From Gordonia heveisoli (GTDB taxonomy: Bacteria; Actinomycetota; Actinomycetes; Mycobacteriales; Mycobacteriaceae): DNA of 64,000 bases. Shown here piece after piece: positions 8,605 through 18,939 of this stretch. Positions within the stretch are counted from its first letter, which is position 1, and every line of letters begins with the position of its first letter. Position numbers and translations under genes: made by a program. A model generated the notes under the pieces. It saw only the letters and a program-made list of their open reading frames with translations, did not search any database and had not been told where the DNA came from. The DNA is taken from the NCBI RefSeq assembly GCF_030315745.1, contig NZ_JASXSH010000016.1, forward strand, positions 1-64,000, written 5' to 3'.

Positions 8605-8984
8605 GACGCCCTTCCTTTCGTGTTCGAGTTGTCGCCGGCGACATCGTCGTCGGCCTCCGACTGCGGATTCATCTCTGCCAGCAGGTCATCCAGGCGCAGA
8701 TATCGCGCCTGCGCCCGCTTCTGATACCGCTCGATCCACGCAGTCATGAGGTCGAACACCTCGGCCTCCAGGTGGACCGGCCGAGTCTGGGCCGCGCGGG
8801 TACGAGTCACCAGCCCGGCATCGCCGAGCACCTTCAGGTGTTTGGACACGGCCTGGATGCTCACGTCGTACGGTTCGGCGAGTTCCCCCACCGTCGCGTC
8901 ACCGACCGCCAGCCGGGCGACGATGTCGCGCCGCGTGGGGTCCGCCAGCGCGGCGAACACCTTCGAGAGGCCGTCGTCGGTCAT
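8601..8984 (-). CDS. ArsR-family winged-helix repressor
   Basis: The 127-aa product has the typical ArsR helix-turn-helix: VFAALADPTRRDIVARLAVGD, then VSIQAVSKHLKVLGDAGLV. No metal-binding CxC motif is present, so it belongs to the non-metal (SdpR-like) group usually coupled to AHSA1 proteins. The ATG at 8984 is preferred because AGGAAGG precedes it; a TTG at 9002 would put the ribosome-binding site inside the gene. Two operator-like dyads lie immediately upstream (8999-9014 and 9045-9060), consistent with autorepression of the three-gene operon. Confidence 0.9.
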   Translation of the reverse strand: MTDDGLSKVFAALADPTRRDIVARLAVGDATVGELAEPYDVSIQAVSKHLKVLGDAGLVTRTRAAQTRPVHLEAEVFDLMTAWIERYQKRAQARYLRLDDLLAEMNPQSEADDDVAGDNSNTKGRAS

Positions 8985-8998
8985 CACATCCGCCTTCC

Positions 8999-9014
8999 TC
9001 AACCTTCCGGTTGA
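8999..9014. promoter_or_regulatory. Putative ArsR operator, proximal
   Basis: TCAACC-TTCC-GGTTGA is a perfect 6+6 dyad with a four-base spacer, located just upstream of the ArsR start codon. The same dyad recurs at 9045-9060. This pattern is typical of operators for AHSA1-linked ArsR regulators. Confidence 0.7.
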
Positions 9015-9044
9015 ATACGACGATCCTCGCCCCCGACGTCGTTG

Positions 9045-9060
9045 TCAACCCTTTGGTTGA
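9045..9060. promoter_or_regulatory. Putative ArsR operator, distal
   Basis: TCAACC-CTTT-GGTTGA has arms identical to the proximal dyad, 46 bp further upstream. Two sites about four and a half helical turns apart could bind two repressor dimers across the operon promoter. Confidence 0.7.
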
Positions 9061-9095
9061 ATTACCTGGTGTAGCGGTTCCCCGACCGACGAAAG

Positions 9096-9129
9096 CACGA
9101 CGCCACCGGCCGAGACCAGTGGCGTCGTG
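9096..9129 (-). terminator. Hairpin terminator after the sulfonate operon
   Basis: CACGACGCCAC (9096-9106) and GTGGCGTCGTG (9119-9129) form a perfect 11-bp stem with a 12-base loop, 31 bp downstream of the dioxygenase stop codon. On the minus strand the stem is followed by CTTTC, a weak U tract. It also insulates the sulfonate operon from the divergent control region of the ArsR operon. Confidence 0.6.
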
Positions 9130-9160
9130 AGGGTGCGGCAGCGTTCGTGCGATGCCCAGG

Positions 9161-10057
9161 TCAGGCCGGCCCGACCGGGACATCGCCGCGCAGCGTGATG
9201 CGGTGCATCACGCGCCGGTTGTCCCCGTAGTCGCGGTTGGCGTAATGCAGCGTGTTCCGGTTGTCCCACAGCACCAGATCGCCCGGCCGCCAGCGATGCC
9301 GCACAATATGTTCGGGCTTGGTCAGATGCGCGTAGAGCAGGTCGAGGATGCCGCGGCTCTCCGCCTCCGACACCCCCTCGATGTGGGAGGTGAAACCCGG
9401 GTTGACGAAGAGCGACCGCCTGCCGGTCTCCGGATGCACCCGCACCACCGGGTGGGTGACCGGCGCCAGTTCGGTGACCTCGCGTCCGTCCCAGCGGTTC
9501 CCCGATCCCCCGCGCCGATGTTTGAGGTAATAGCCGAACTCGCGGTTGCCGTCGTGCACCGCGGTGAGCCGGTCAGCCAGTTCCCGAACCGGTTGGGACA
9601 AGGAGTCGTAGGCCAGTACGGCGTCGGCCCAATTGGTGTCACCGCCGTTGCGCGGCAACACCACCGGACGCAGGATCGATCCCAGCGGCGGCCGCGCCAT
9701 GAAGGTGACATCGGTGTGCCAGACATCGGCGAATCCATTGTCGGCGCTGTCGAGTTCGTACACCTCGTCGGGGACGTCGCCACTGTCCCAGACCGGGTGT
9801 CCGGTGGTCAGTTCCCCGAGCCGCGCACCGAAGTCGATATGGGCGGCGTCATCGAGATGCTGATCGCGCAACACGATCACCTTGTAGTCGATCAACGCCC
9901 GGCGGATCGCCGCGACCTCGTCGTCAGAGGCCTGTGCGACCCGCAGACCCCGCAATTCGGCACCGAAGTGCGGGCCGAACTCCTCGACGTCGAGTTCAAC
10001 GCCGGAGCGCAGCACACCGGCCATCGGTGCGGCCGGAGTTGTTGTCGCGGTGGACAT
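9161..10057 (-). CDS. TauD/TfdA-family 2-oxoglutarate dioxygenase
   Basis: The 298-aa Fe(II)/2-oxoglutarate-dependent dioxygenase shows the HxD pair in DVWHTDVTF (H114, D116), a distal histidine at about 271 (WDNRNTLHYA), and a following arginine-rich segment for 2-oxoglutarate binding. The family oxidises the carbon next to the sulfonate group and releases sulfite. It is the last gene of an operon with an ABC transporter of the SsuABC/TauABC type, 38 bp downstream of the ATPase gene. The exact substrate (taurine, another alkanesulfonate or a sulfate ester) cannot be decided from sequence. Confidence 0.88.
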   Translation of the reverse strand: MSTATTTPAAPMAGVLRSGVELDVEEFGPHFGAELRGLRVAQASDDEVAAIRRALIDYKVIVLRDQHLDDAAHIDFGARLGELTTGHPVWDSGDVPDEVYELDSADNGFADVWHTDVTFMARPPLGSILRPVVLPRNGGDTNWADAVLAYDSLSQPVRELADRLTAVHDGNREFGYYLKHRRGGSGNRWDGREVTELAPVTHPVVRVHPETGRRSLFVNPGFTSHIEGVSEAESRGILDLLYAHLTKPEHIVRHRWRPGDLVLWDNRNTLHYANRDYGDNRRVMHRITLRGDVPVGPA

Positions 10058-10095
10058 GTGGTCACCTACCTTCTGATGGTCAGCCGCAGCGATGC

Positions 10096-10920
10096 TCAGT
10101 CCGCTGCGGCCTCTTTGACCGCGGCACCCACCTGGGCTCGCAGTTCGGCGAATTCGGTTGAGGCGCGCAGTTCGTCGGGGTCGACGCCCGACCGCGGGAG
10201 CGTGGAGCGGATGTCGAGGGCGATCCGGCCCGGTCGCCGACTCAGGACGATGATGCGTGATCCGAGAAAGGCAGCCTCCTCGGCACTGTGGGTCACGAAG
10301 ACATTGGTACGGCCGAGATCGCCACTGACCGCACGTACATCGTCCTGGAGCCGCTCACGGGTCAGCGCGTCCAGCGCGGCGAAGGGTTCGTCGAGCAGGA
10401 GCAGGGATGTCGGCGCGGCCAGCGCGCGCGCGATCGCCACGCGTTGTTGCTGGCCGCCGGAGATCTCCCAGATCCGCCGCCCGGACGTGCCGGTCAGGCC
10501 GACGCGTTCCAGGAGATCGTCGCGCCGTCCCGCCCGCTCGGCACGCGGCACGCCCGCGTACTTCAGCGCGAGTTCGACGTTGCCGCCGACGGTCCGCCAC
10601 GGAAACAGGCGCGGCTGCTGGAAGACGACCCCAGAACTCACCCCGGGTACCGGCGGCGCGCCGCCGACGAGCACCTCCCCCGTCGTCGGCGGTTCGAATC
10701 CGCCGATGAGTCGCAGGAGCGTCGACTTCCCGCAACCCGACGCCCCCACCAGGACAAGGAATTCCCCAGCCGGAGCCGTCAGGTCGATCGGTCCGACGGC
10801 GGTGATCTCCTCGGCACCGGCCCCGTAGCGACGGCTGACGTCACGCAGGACGATCGCCGCATCGTCACCGGCCGCCCCACCGGCGTCCGCCGGCGCCCGT
10901 TCAGGGCTGCGTAAGGACAC
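10096..10920 (-). CDS. ABC transporter ATPase, nitrate/sulfonate/taurine type
   Basis: The 274-aa ATPase has Walker A GASGCGKST (59-67), Q-loop VVFQQPRLFPW, signature ISGGQQQR (153-160) and Walker B LLLLDEPF (173-180). It is most like SsuB/TauB. The GTG start overlaps the 3' end of the receptor gene by 20 bases, consistent with one operon. It powers import through the upstream-encoded permease. Confidence 0.92.
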   Translation of the reverse strand: MSLRSPERAPADAGGAAGDDAAIVLRDVSRRYGAGAEEITAVGPIDLTAPAGEFLVLVGASGCGKSTLLRLIGGFEPPTTGEVLVGGAPPVPGVSSGVVFQQPRLFPWRTVGGNVELALKYAGVPRAERAGRRDDLLERVGLTGTSGRRIWEISGGQQQRVAIARALAAPTSLLLLDEPFAALDALTRERLQDDVRAVSGDLGRTNVFVTHSAEEAAFLGSRIIVLSRRPGRIALDIRSTLPRSGVDPDELRASTEFAELRAQVGAAVKEAAAD

Positions 10921-11983
10921 CGGGCAAACCCTTCGTGTAGATCGCCGACTGGAAAGCCGACAGCGGCGGGGCCGACGGGATCTGTTGCTGCTCGGCGAGG
11001 AACACCGCGGCGCTGTGGAGATTCTCGGCGACGTTGCCGACCTTGCCGTCGACGCCGAGCCAGGTCGGCGACGTCAGTTCGTCAATCGTGAGGTAGGTGC
11101 CCTGGCTTAGTTGGTTAGCCGCATCCTCTTCCGAGGTATTCAGCTGCGCCGCAACAGCCTTCGCCGCTGCCGCCGGATCGTCGTGGATCAGGGTCAGCGC
11201 CCGGGCCTGCACCTGGCGCCAGATGTCGACGACCTCGGGATGCTGACCGGCGAAGGCGGTGGACACGACACCGAGATCGAGGGTGGGTTTGCCCGCGGTG
11301 GACAACTGACGGCTGGTGATCAGCGTCTTGCCGTCCTTGCGCAGCTGATCGAGCGTCGGCAGCCAGGTGTAGACGGCGTCGACGTCGCCACGCTGCCAGG
11401 CGGCGAGCGACGCCTGCGGCTGCAGGTCGATGATGTCGACATCCTTGGCCGCCACCCCGGCCTGCGCCAGCGCCGCGAGCAGACTGTAGTGCGCGGTCGA
11501 GGCGAAGGCGGTGGCCACGCGCTTGCCGCGCAGACCCGCGACCGACTCGATCCCGGTTCCGTTGCGCGCCACCAGCGCCTCGTTGTCGCCTGCGACGTCG
11601 AGGACGAAGGCCACCTGGTACTTGATGTTCAGCGGGCCGGACAGGCCGCGCGCAACGGGACTCGAGCCCAGCGCTCCGAAGTCGACCTCACCCGCCACGA
11701 AGGCGGTGTTCACATCGGCACCGGAATCGAATTTGGTCCACTTGATGTTGTAGTCCGGCAGAGCCTGCTCGAGCCACCCGTTGTTCTTGACGATCAGGTC
11801 ACCACTCGGAAACGCCTGGTAGGCAAGACGGATCGTGGGTTTGGAGTCGTCCTGCCCGGAATGGTCCACCGAGCAGCCGGTCATCACGAGCACGAGCGCG
11901 ATCAGTCCGGCCACGACGCCGGTGGCGCCCCGGATCAGCCGCAACAGCGCACCGACCGGAACCCCGGATGTATTCGCCTTCAT
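10901..11983 (-). CDS. ABC transporter substrate-binding lipoprotein, SsuA/TauA-like
   Basis: The 360-aa product has a signal peptide with lipobox VMTGC (Cys at about residue 37) and is therefore a lipid-anchored receptor. The mature part follows the SsuA/TauA/NMT1 pattern (IRLAYQAFPSGDLIVKNNGW, KFDSGADVNTAFVAGEVDFG, LRGKRVATAFAS). The ATG at 11983 is preferred over a TTG one codon upstream. It lies between the permease and ATPase genes. Confidence 0.9.
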   Translation of the reverse strand: MKANTSGVPVGALLRLIRGATGVVAGLIALVLVMTGCSVDHSGQDDSKPTIRLAYQAFPSGDLIVKNNGWLEQALPDYNIKWTKFDSGADVNTAFVAGEVDFGALGSSPVARGLSGPLNIKYQVAFVLDVAGDNEALVARNGTGIESVAGLRGKRVATAFASTAHYSLLAALAQAGVAAKDVDIIDLQPQASLAAWQRGDVDAVYTWLPTLDQLRKDGKTLITSRQLSTAGKPTLDLGVVSTAFAGQHPEVVDIWRQVQARALTLIHDDPAAAAKAVAAQLNTSEEDAANQLSQGTYLTIDELTSPTWLGVDGKVGNVAENLHSAAVFLAEQQQIPSAPPLSAFQSAIYTKGLPGVLTQP

Positions 11984-11989
11984 CAATTC

Positions 11990-12856
11990 TCAGACCTTTC
12001 CTCGCCACGGCACCACACGATGCTCGATTACTCGCAGAACACCGTCGATGACCAGTCGGGAGAAGCCGATGAGGGCGATACCGACCAGGACGACGGGAGT
12101 GTTGTTGTAGTTGCTGGCATCTTTGACCACACCACCGATGCCGGGAATGCCGTTGAACAGTTCGGCGGCCACCACGGACGAATAGGCGATGCCAACCGAA
12201 AGCCTTATGCCGGTGAAAGTCTCGGGTAGAGCCGACGGGATGACCACGTCGGTGAGTACCTCGCGCCGGGAGGCGCCCAGCGCGCGAGCCGCCTCGGTCA
12301 GGGCAATCGGCGCGGCGCTCACCGCCGTCGTGGTCGCCACGGCAGCCGGCGGTAGCGCGGCGAGAGCCAGCAGAGTGACCTTCGGTGCCTCGTCGATGCC
12401 CAGCCAGATCACCAGCAGGAAGAAGTACGCCAGCGGCGGCAACGCCCGCAGGAAGGTGAGCCACGGCTCCAGAAGCCGTCGGAGCCAGCCGACCGTCCCC
12501 ATCGCCAGACCCAGTGCCACCCCGAGCACGACGCCGATCAGCACACCGGCGAAGACCCGGCGCAGCGTCATGTACAGGTGTTCCCACCAGAAGTAGTCGG
12601 CGTAGCCGCGCACACCGTTGTGCACCGTCGACATGTCGACGAAGGCATCCCACACCGCCCCGAGCCGGGGCACGAACAGTTCGTCCCAGATCCCGCTGAC
12701 CGCGGCGAGTTGCCACAGCACGAGGAAGCCGAGGAGCGACGCCAAGGGAAGGCCGATCTGCCCGGCCAGGCGTCGGGCCGTCGACCGGCGGGAAGCGGAT
12801 GTGCGCGTGGGCGCCTCACCGCTGCGCGCGGGTGTCGGGTCGGTAGTCAAGCTCAC
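11990..12856 (-). CDS. ABC transporter permease, SsuC/TauC-like
   Basis: The 288-aa product has six hydrophobic segments and the binding-protein-dependent permease EAA loop (LTEAARALGASRREVLTDVV). It starts with GTG at 12856. Its stop is six bases before the receptor start. The order permease, receptor, ATPase, dioxygenase differs from the TauABCD order of E. coli. The 77-bp gap upstream probably carries the operon promoter. Confidence 0.9.
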   Translation of the reverse strand: MSLTTDPTPARSGEAPTRTSASRRSTARRLAGQIGLPLASLLGFLVLWQLAAVSGIWDELFVPRLGAVWDAFVDMSTVHNGVRGYADYFWWEHLYMTLRRVFAGVLIGVVLGVALGLAMGTVGWLRRLLEPWLTFLRALPPLAYFFLLVIWLGIDEAPKVTLLALAALPPAAVATTTAVSAAPIALTEAARALGASRREVLTDVVIPSALPETFTGIRLSVGIAYSSVVAAELFNGIPGIGGVVKDASNYNNTPVVLVGIALIGFSRLVIDGVLRVIEHRVVPWRGKV

Positions 12857-12933
12857 CGCACAGATTTAGCCAGTATCGCGCCCGTACCGACAGACTTTGT
12901 CTCGCGACGATCGAAACCCGCCGCCCGCCGGAA

Positions 12934-13677
12934 TCACTTCAGGGCCAGCCACAACGCCAGCCCGAGCCCACCGATTCCCACCACGATGCGGAGAGGATCG
13001 GCGGGTAGTCGTTTCACCACCGGCGGTCCGCACCAGCCGCCGAGTAGACAGCCGAGTCCCATCGCCAGGGCCGCCCACCAGTGCACCGGACCGAAGATCA
13101 TGAAACCGATCGCGGCGACGACGTTGGCGATGCCCAGGAAGACCGACTTCGTCAGCGTTGCGCGCCACAGGGATTCGTTGGTGACCAAGAGCATCAGGGC
13201 CAGCACCATGATTCCGGCGCCTGCCCCGAAGTAGCCGCTGTACACCGAGATGACCAGCACCCCGACGATGAATGGTCCGGGCCGGTCGACATGACGGGTG
13301 GCCCAGGCACGCAGGAGCGGCTGGCCGAGCAGGGCGAGAGCGGCGATGGCGACGAGCACCGGCACGACGGCCTCGAAGCTCGACGCCGGTGAGATCAGCA
13401 GGATTGTCGCGCCGATCGCGCCACCGACGAGTGCGGCCACCGCCCCGACCGCCAACCGGCGACGATCACCGTCGAGCAGCACCCGCCCGGATTGTGCGGT
13501 ACTCCCGACGCCGACCGCGACGAGGGCCACCGTGTTGGTGACGTTCGCCGCGACCGGACCCAGGCCGACCGCGAGCAGCGCCGGGAAACTGACAATCGAG
13601 GCCATCCCGGTGATGTAGCCGATCAGTCCGGCGCCGTACCCGGCGACGAACAGCAAGCCGAGGTCGGCCGGGGTCAC
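12934..13677 (-). CDS. TSUP-family (TauE/SafE-like) membrane exporter
   Basis: The 247-aa membrane protein has the TSUP pattern of two related halves (GYGAGLIGYITGMASIVSFP at the N-terminus; VYSGYFGAGAGIMVLALML in the second half). TSUP proteins move sulfite, sulfoacetate or other sulfur anions. Its position directly upstream of a sulfonate uptake and desulfonation operon suggests disposal of excess sulfite. GTG start at 13677. Confidence 0.85.
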   Translation of the reverse strand: MTPADLGLLFVAGYGAGLIGYITGMASIVSFPALLAVGLGPVAANVTNTVALVAVGVGSTAQSGRVLLDGDRRRLAVGAVAALVGGAIGATILLISPASSFEAVVPVLVAIAALALLGQPLLRAWATRHVDRPGPFIVGVLVISVYSGYFGAGAGIMVLALMLLVTNESLWRATLTKSVFLGIANVVAAIGFMIFGPVHWWAALAMGLGCLLGGWCGPPVVKRLPADPLRIVVGIGGLGLALWLALK

Positions 13678-13722
13678 CGGCCGACCGCCGGTAGCCGCGG
13701 CCGGTGACCGGTGGCAGTCGAA

Positions 13723-15296
<1,574 letters not shown>

Positions 15297-15300
<4 letters not shown>

Positions 15301-15962
15301 GGAATACGGGCCTTTCGTCCGTCGATGACTACTCCTTGGGTGACGAGGGCCGTCACCACGTCGGCGAGCAACACACGCTCCACCGACTTGATTCGCTCAT
15401 GCAACCCGGCGACGTCGTCGTCGGGTTCCACTGCGACGACTTGTTGCGCCAGGATCGGTCCGGTGTCCACCCCGGCGTCGACGAGATGCACCGTCGAACC
15501 GGTCACCTTGACCCCGTAGGCCAGTGCGTCGTCCACCCCGTGCGCGCCGGGGAAGGCGGGCAGCAGCGCGGGATGGCTGTTCACGACCCGGCCACCGAAT
15601 CGGGACAGGAAAGCCGGACCGAGGATCTTCATGAAGCCGGCGGTCACCACCCACTCCGGGGCAATGGCGTCGACTGCGTCGGTCAGCGCCTGATCCCACG
15701 CGGCGCGGTCGGCGTGATCGCCCAACCGGCAGCGGATCAGCGGAATGTCGTTGGTGCGGGCGATCTCCTCGGCACGACACTCCCGGTCCACCACGATCGC
15801 GGCAACGGTGAACGGCGAGCCGGTACCGGTGGACCGCTCCAGCAGCGCCTCGAGCAGGGAACCAGTTCCCGACGCCATCACGACGATCGGGACACGGACG
15901 CCGGATACTCCGCCGGCAGGTACACCTGCGCGCGGCACGGTCGAATCCGGGTCGGTCGTCAC
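15297..15962 (-). CDS. purN: Phosphoribosylglycinamide formyltransferase
   Basis: The 221-aa GAR transformylase carries [16 protein letters not shown] at the N-terminus, [15 protein letters not shown] with the active-site histidine, and [16 protein letters not shown]. It uses 10-formyltetrahydrofolate to formylate GAR in purine synthesis. It starts with GTG at 15962 and overlaps purH. It lies 42 bp downstream of perM, which may be the first gene of the same transcript. Confidence 0.97.
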
Positions 15963-16004
15963 GGTTAGAGGGTAATCGCCCGGCCGGTCGCGGTTTGCGT
16001 CAGG

Positions 16005-17486
16005 TCAGGAGGAATGTTCGTCCTCGTAGTCGATACGCGGGCTCGGCTGATTTCGTCGGCCACGTTCGTCGGTGTCGAGATCGTCGGTGTCGAGATCGTC
16101 GGTGGCATCCGCGCCATCGGCGTCGTACTCATCTGGGTCGTACTCATCTGGGTCGTACTCGTAGTCGGCACCGTCGTCCGCGTCGTCGTCGGCATAGCCG
16201 TAGTCGTCGAGTTCGGCGTCGGTGACGATGACGTAGTCGTCGTCCCAGTCGGCGTCGTCATCCCAGGCGTCGTCGGCGGTCTCGCGGGCCGCCCGCGACG
16301 ACGGTGCGAAGGCGTAGATCAAGGTGCCGAGCAAGCCGACGACGACCACCCAGCCCAGGGTGTACACCGCCGTCGTGGACACCGCAATGCCGACCGTGCC
16401 GAATTCGCCGAGTTCACCACCCGCCATCGTGGTCAGCAGTGCCATCCCGGTCGCGGCCACCGCACCCGCGACCCCGATCGACCGGACCTGCGCCAGCAGG
16501 TCACGATTCCGGCTGCGCCACATCACGACCGCGGCCACCGCGACGGGCACCACAAAACCGAGCGCACCGATCCGCCCGGCTCCGGGGACGTCGGGCAGGA
16601 TCGCCAGCACCGGCAGCGGCGGGAGCGGCCCGCCCTGCACGGTGAACAGATCCATCGTCGCCATCCCGATGTGCGCGTCCGAACCGACGAGCATGGCGGC
16701 GGCACCGACGATCAGGTTAGGGATGTAGAGCACCGACAGCAGGGTCAGGCCGAGGTAGCCGTCGAAGTCGTTGCCGGTGGCGATGAGTTCGCCGATCTGT
16801 CCGTGTCGCATGATCACCCGCACCACGACCAGCAGGGTGGCCGCAGCGAGCAGGCCGACGATCGCCGCGCACCCGAGGACCACGCCGCGGGTGTCGGCAG
16901 GCAGCCACCGGCGCCCGGTCCGACGACGCATCGTCCACGCCACCCCGGCGAACGCGGCACCGAGATGAATTCCGGCGGTGTATCCGAAGGCGGTCAGCGC
17001 ATTCGGCGACTGGATCGGCAGCACCGTCGACCCGTCCATCACCACGGCCAGCGACATCGCGGTGATCAGCGTCGGGCCGGCCACCGCAGCACCGACGACC
17101 GGCAGCACGTCACCGGCCCCGGCCCCCGTCGAACGCGCCGCGCGGGCCGCCAGCCGAGCCGTCGCCACCGCCACGAGGAGGGTGGGCAGCAGGGGCAAGA
17201 CCCCGATGGTCACCCCGGTGATGGTGACCGGTACCTGATGGATCGCCAGCCAGCAGGACGCGACCGCGGTCCCCACCCCGGACAGTCCGCTGTCGGCCAT
17301 CAGCAGCACTGTCAGTACCACCACACTGCAGACGACCAGGGCCACGGCCGGAACCGCGAATGCCACCAGTACGAGCTGTCGGCCCGTCCCCTCCGGCGCC
17401 GACCGCTGGGCACGATGCGAACGCCGCAGCCTGCGCAGCTGCGACGCCAGGTTCTCGGTGGTCGGGGTTCCAGTGAAGGTGGGCAT
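16005..17486 (-). CDS. perM: PerM-like polytopic membrane protein (DUF6350)
   Basis: The 493-aa protein has about nine to ten transmembrane segments in residues 40-410 and a strongly acidic cytosolic tail. The tail contains tandem DPDEY and DDLDT units encoded by short DNA repeats around 16075-16160. Position directly before purN-purH and overall layout match M. tuberculosis Rv0955 (PerM), which is linked to cell division and persistence. The ATG at 17486 begins MPTFTGTPTTEN. The acidic repeated tail is the lineage-specific part. Confidence 0.85.
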   Translation of the reverse strand: MPTFTGTPTTENLASQLRRLRRSHRAQRSAPEGTGRQLVLVAFAVPAVALVVCSVVVLTVLLMADSGLSGVGTAVASCWLAIHQVPVTITGVTIGVLPLLPTLLVAVATARLAARAARSTGAGAGDVLPVVGAAVAGPTLITAMSLAVVMDGSTVLPIQSPNALTAFGYTAGIHLGAAFAGVAWTMRRRTGRRWLPADTRGVVLGCAAIVGLLAAATLLVVVRVIMRHGQIGELIATGNDFDGYLGLTLLSVLYIPNLIVGAAAMLVGSDAHIGMATMDLFTVQGGPLPPLPVLAILPDVPGAGRIGALGFVVPVAVAAVVMWRSRNRDLLAQVRSIGVAGAVAATGMALLTTMAGGELGEFGTVGIAVSTTAVYTLGWVVVVGLLGTLIYAFAPSSRAARETADDAWDDDADWDDDYVIVTDAELDDYGYADDDADDGADYEYDPDEYDPDEYDADGADATDDLDTDDLDTDERGRRNQPSPRIDYEDEHSS

Positions 17487-17572
17487 CGTCTACGAGCGTG
17501 GCACGCGGTGCGGCGTACCGGTCGGCGGCGCGCCGCCCACGACCGAGAATGCGCGCCCCACCACATGGCGAA

Positions 17573-17609
17573 CCCCCGGCAGCGCGTCGTCGAAACGCGA
17601 TGCCGGGGG
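17573..17609 (-). terminator. Hairpin between the DUF5336 gene and perM
   Basis: CCCCCGGCA (17573-17581) pairs perfectly with TGCCGGGGG (17601-17609), and an inner CGCG/CGCG pairing is possible. It lies 22 bp downstream of the DUF5336 stop codon. The trailing U tract is absent on the minus strand (only TT), so termination would be of the U-less actinobacterial type, or partial. Confidence 0.4.
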
Positions 17610-17630
17610 CGGTGTCAGTGCGGTGGGCGG

Positions 17631-18749
17631 TCAGTTGCCCTGCGGCGGTTCCGGGATCTTGTGCACGGTGGTCTTCGATTCCGAGTCGGCGACGGATGCC
17701 TCACCCGCCGATGCCGAAGCACCCCCGGCGTAGCCCGACGGTGCCGCGCCCGCCCCGGCGCTGCCGGAGGCACCTGCGGATTCACCGGCCGACGGATAGG
17801 AGGCCGCGGCTTGTCCGTAGGACGGCTGCCCGTAGGAGCCGTACGAACCCGGCGCATAGGACGGCGACGCGTAGGACCCGCCCGTGGACGCCTGAGCCTC
17901 GGTGGCCGACTCCCCGGCCGACGACGCCGACTCCTGCGGGGTGGCGGTTGCAGCCGAGTAACCACCGGCCTGCGACGAGCCGTACGCATCGCCATAACCG
18001 GAAGCCTGGCCGTAGCCGCCTGCCTGCACACCCGCTGCCGGGGCAGCTGCGGCGGCCGAGTACCCGACCTGCTGCGGCGTGGCGGCGGGCTGGGCGACAG
18101 CGGCGGTCGCCGGTGCGGCCGGCGCGACCTTCACCAGACCGGCATCGATGACCAGCCAGAAGACCGACAGCAGCGCGATCAGGATGCCCACGATGAGCAG
18201 GATGTAGGCACCGGCACCCAGGTCACCGTCGATCGTCGAGACCTGGAAGATCGTCAGGAAAGCACCGGTCACCGATGCGGCGACCGCGATCGGTGCGGGA
18301 CGGAAGTCGATGTTGGGTACCAACGACAGGAAGGCGAGCAGACCGGTGAAGACGAGCAGTGCCTGCGGGCCGACGAACTGGGCGTTCCAGACTTCGAGGT
18401 CGAGGCCGTCGACCACGGATCCGAAACCACCGAACAACGCCACCAGGCCGAGGACGCCGATGGCGGCCGAGACCACCAGCGGGGTGAAGGGCGGCAGACC
18501 CGCCGACGGCGTCGGCTGCGCGTAGCCGTACCCCTGCTGGCCGTACCCCTGCTGGCCGTAGCCCTGCTGCGGGTAGCCCTGCTGGTACCCCTGCTGCTGG
18601 TACCCCTGCTGGGCCGAACCGCCCTGGTTCGCATAGCCCTGCTGCCCCTGCTGCGGGTAGCTCTGGCCGTACTGTGCGCCGGTTGCCTGGCCGCTGGAAT
18701 CCTGGCCGGCATCCGGCTGCTGTCCATAGCCCCCGGATTGGTAGGTCAT
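17631..18749 (-). CDS. DUF5336 membrane protein with Gln/Gly/Tyr-rich repeats (Rv0954-like)
   Basis: The 372-aa product has an N-terminal QQGYGQQGY-type low-complexity repeat (residues about 1-75), four hydrophobic helices (residues about 80-210: FTPLVVSAAIGVLGLVALFG and three others), and an Ala/Ser/Tyr-rich C-terminal tail. This is the layout of the DUF5336 family, including M. tuberculosis Rv0954 ('34 kDa antigenic protein homologue'), which also lies beside perM. Low-complexity tails suggest an envelope or cell-division scaffold role; the function is not established. Confidence 0.85.
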   Translation of the reverse strand: MTYQSGGYGQQPDAGQDSSGQATGAQYGQSYPQQGQQGYANQGGSAQQGYQQQGYQQGYPQQGYGQQGYGQQGYGYAQPTPSAGLPPFTPLVVSAAIGVLGLVALFGGFGSVVDGLDLEVWNAQFVGPQALLVFTGLLAFLSLVPNIDFRPAPIAVAASVTGAFLTIFQVSTIDGDLGAGAYILLIVGILIALLSVFWLVIDAGLVKVAPAAPATAAVAQPAATPQQVGYSAAAAAPAAGVQAGGYGQASGYGDAYGSSQAGGYSAATATPQESASSAGESATEAQASTGGSYASPSYAPGSYGSYGQPSYGQAAASYPSAGESAGASGSAGAGAAPSGYAGGASASAGEASVADSESKTTVHKIPEPPQGN

Positions 18750-18939
18750 GTGAGTTCACTCCTGATCGGGTGTCGGTGACGCACCGTCGAGCGGAGGTGG
18801 AAACCCGCCCCGGTGCGGCGTGCACCGCAGCGACGGTCAGCACACCTGCGACCACGCTACCGCCGCACCGCGCGACGAGCGAAGGACACTCCGCAGTTGC
18901 CGTCGGCCAATCGGTATAGCCCCTGGTCGTGGCCCCAGG

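Noticed and set aside
16014-18779. Very long plus-strand open frame opposite perM and the DUF5336 gene
   Set aside because: It is rich in Arg, His and Gly with no domain and spans two real minus-strand genes and their terminator; it is an artefact of high GC3 on the other strand.
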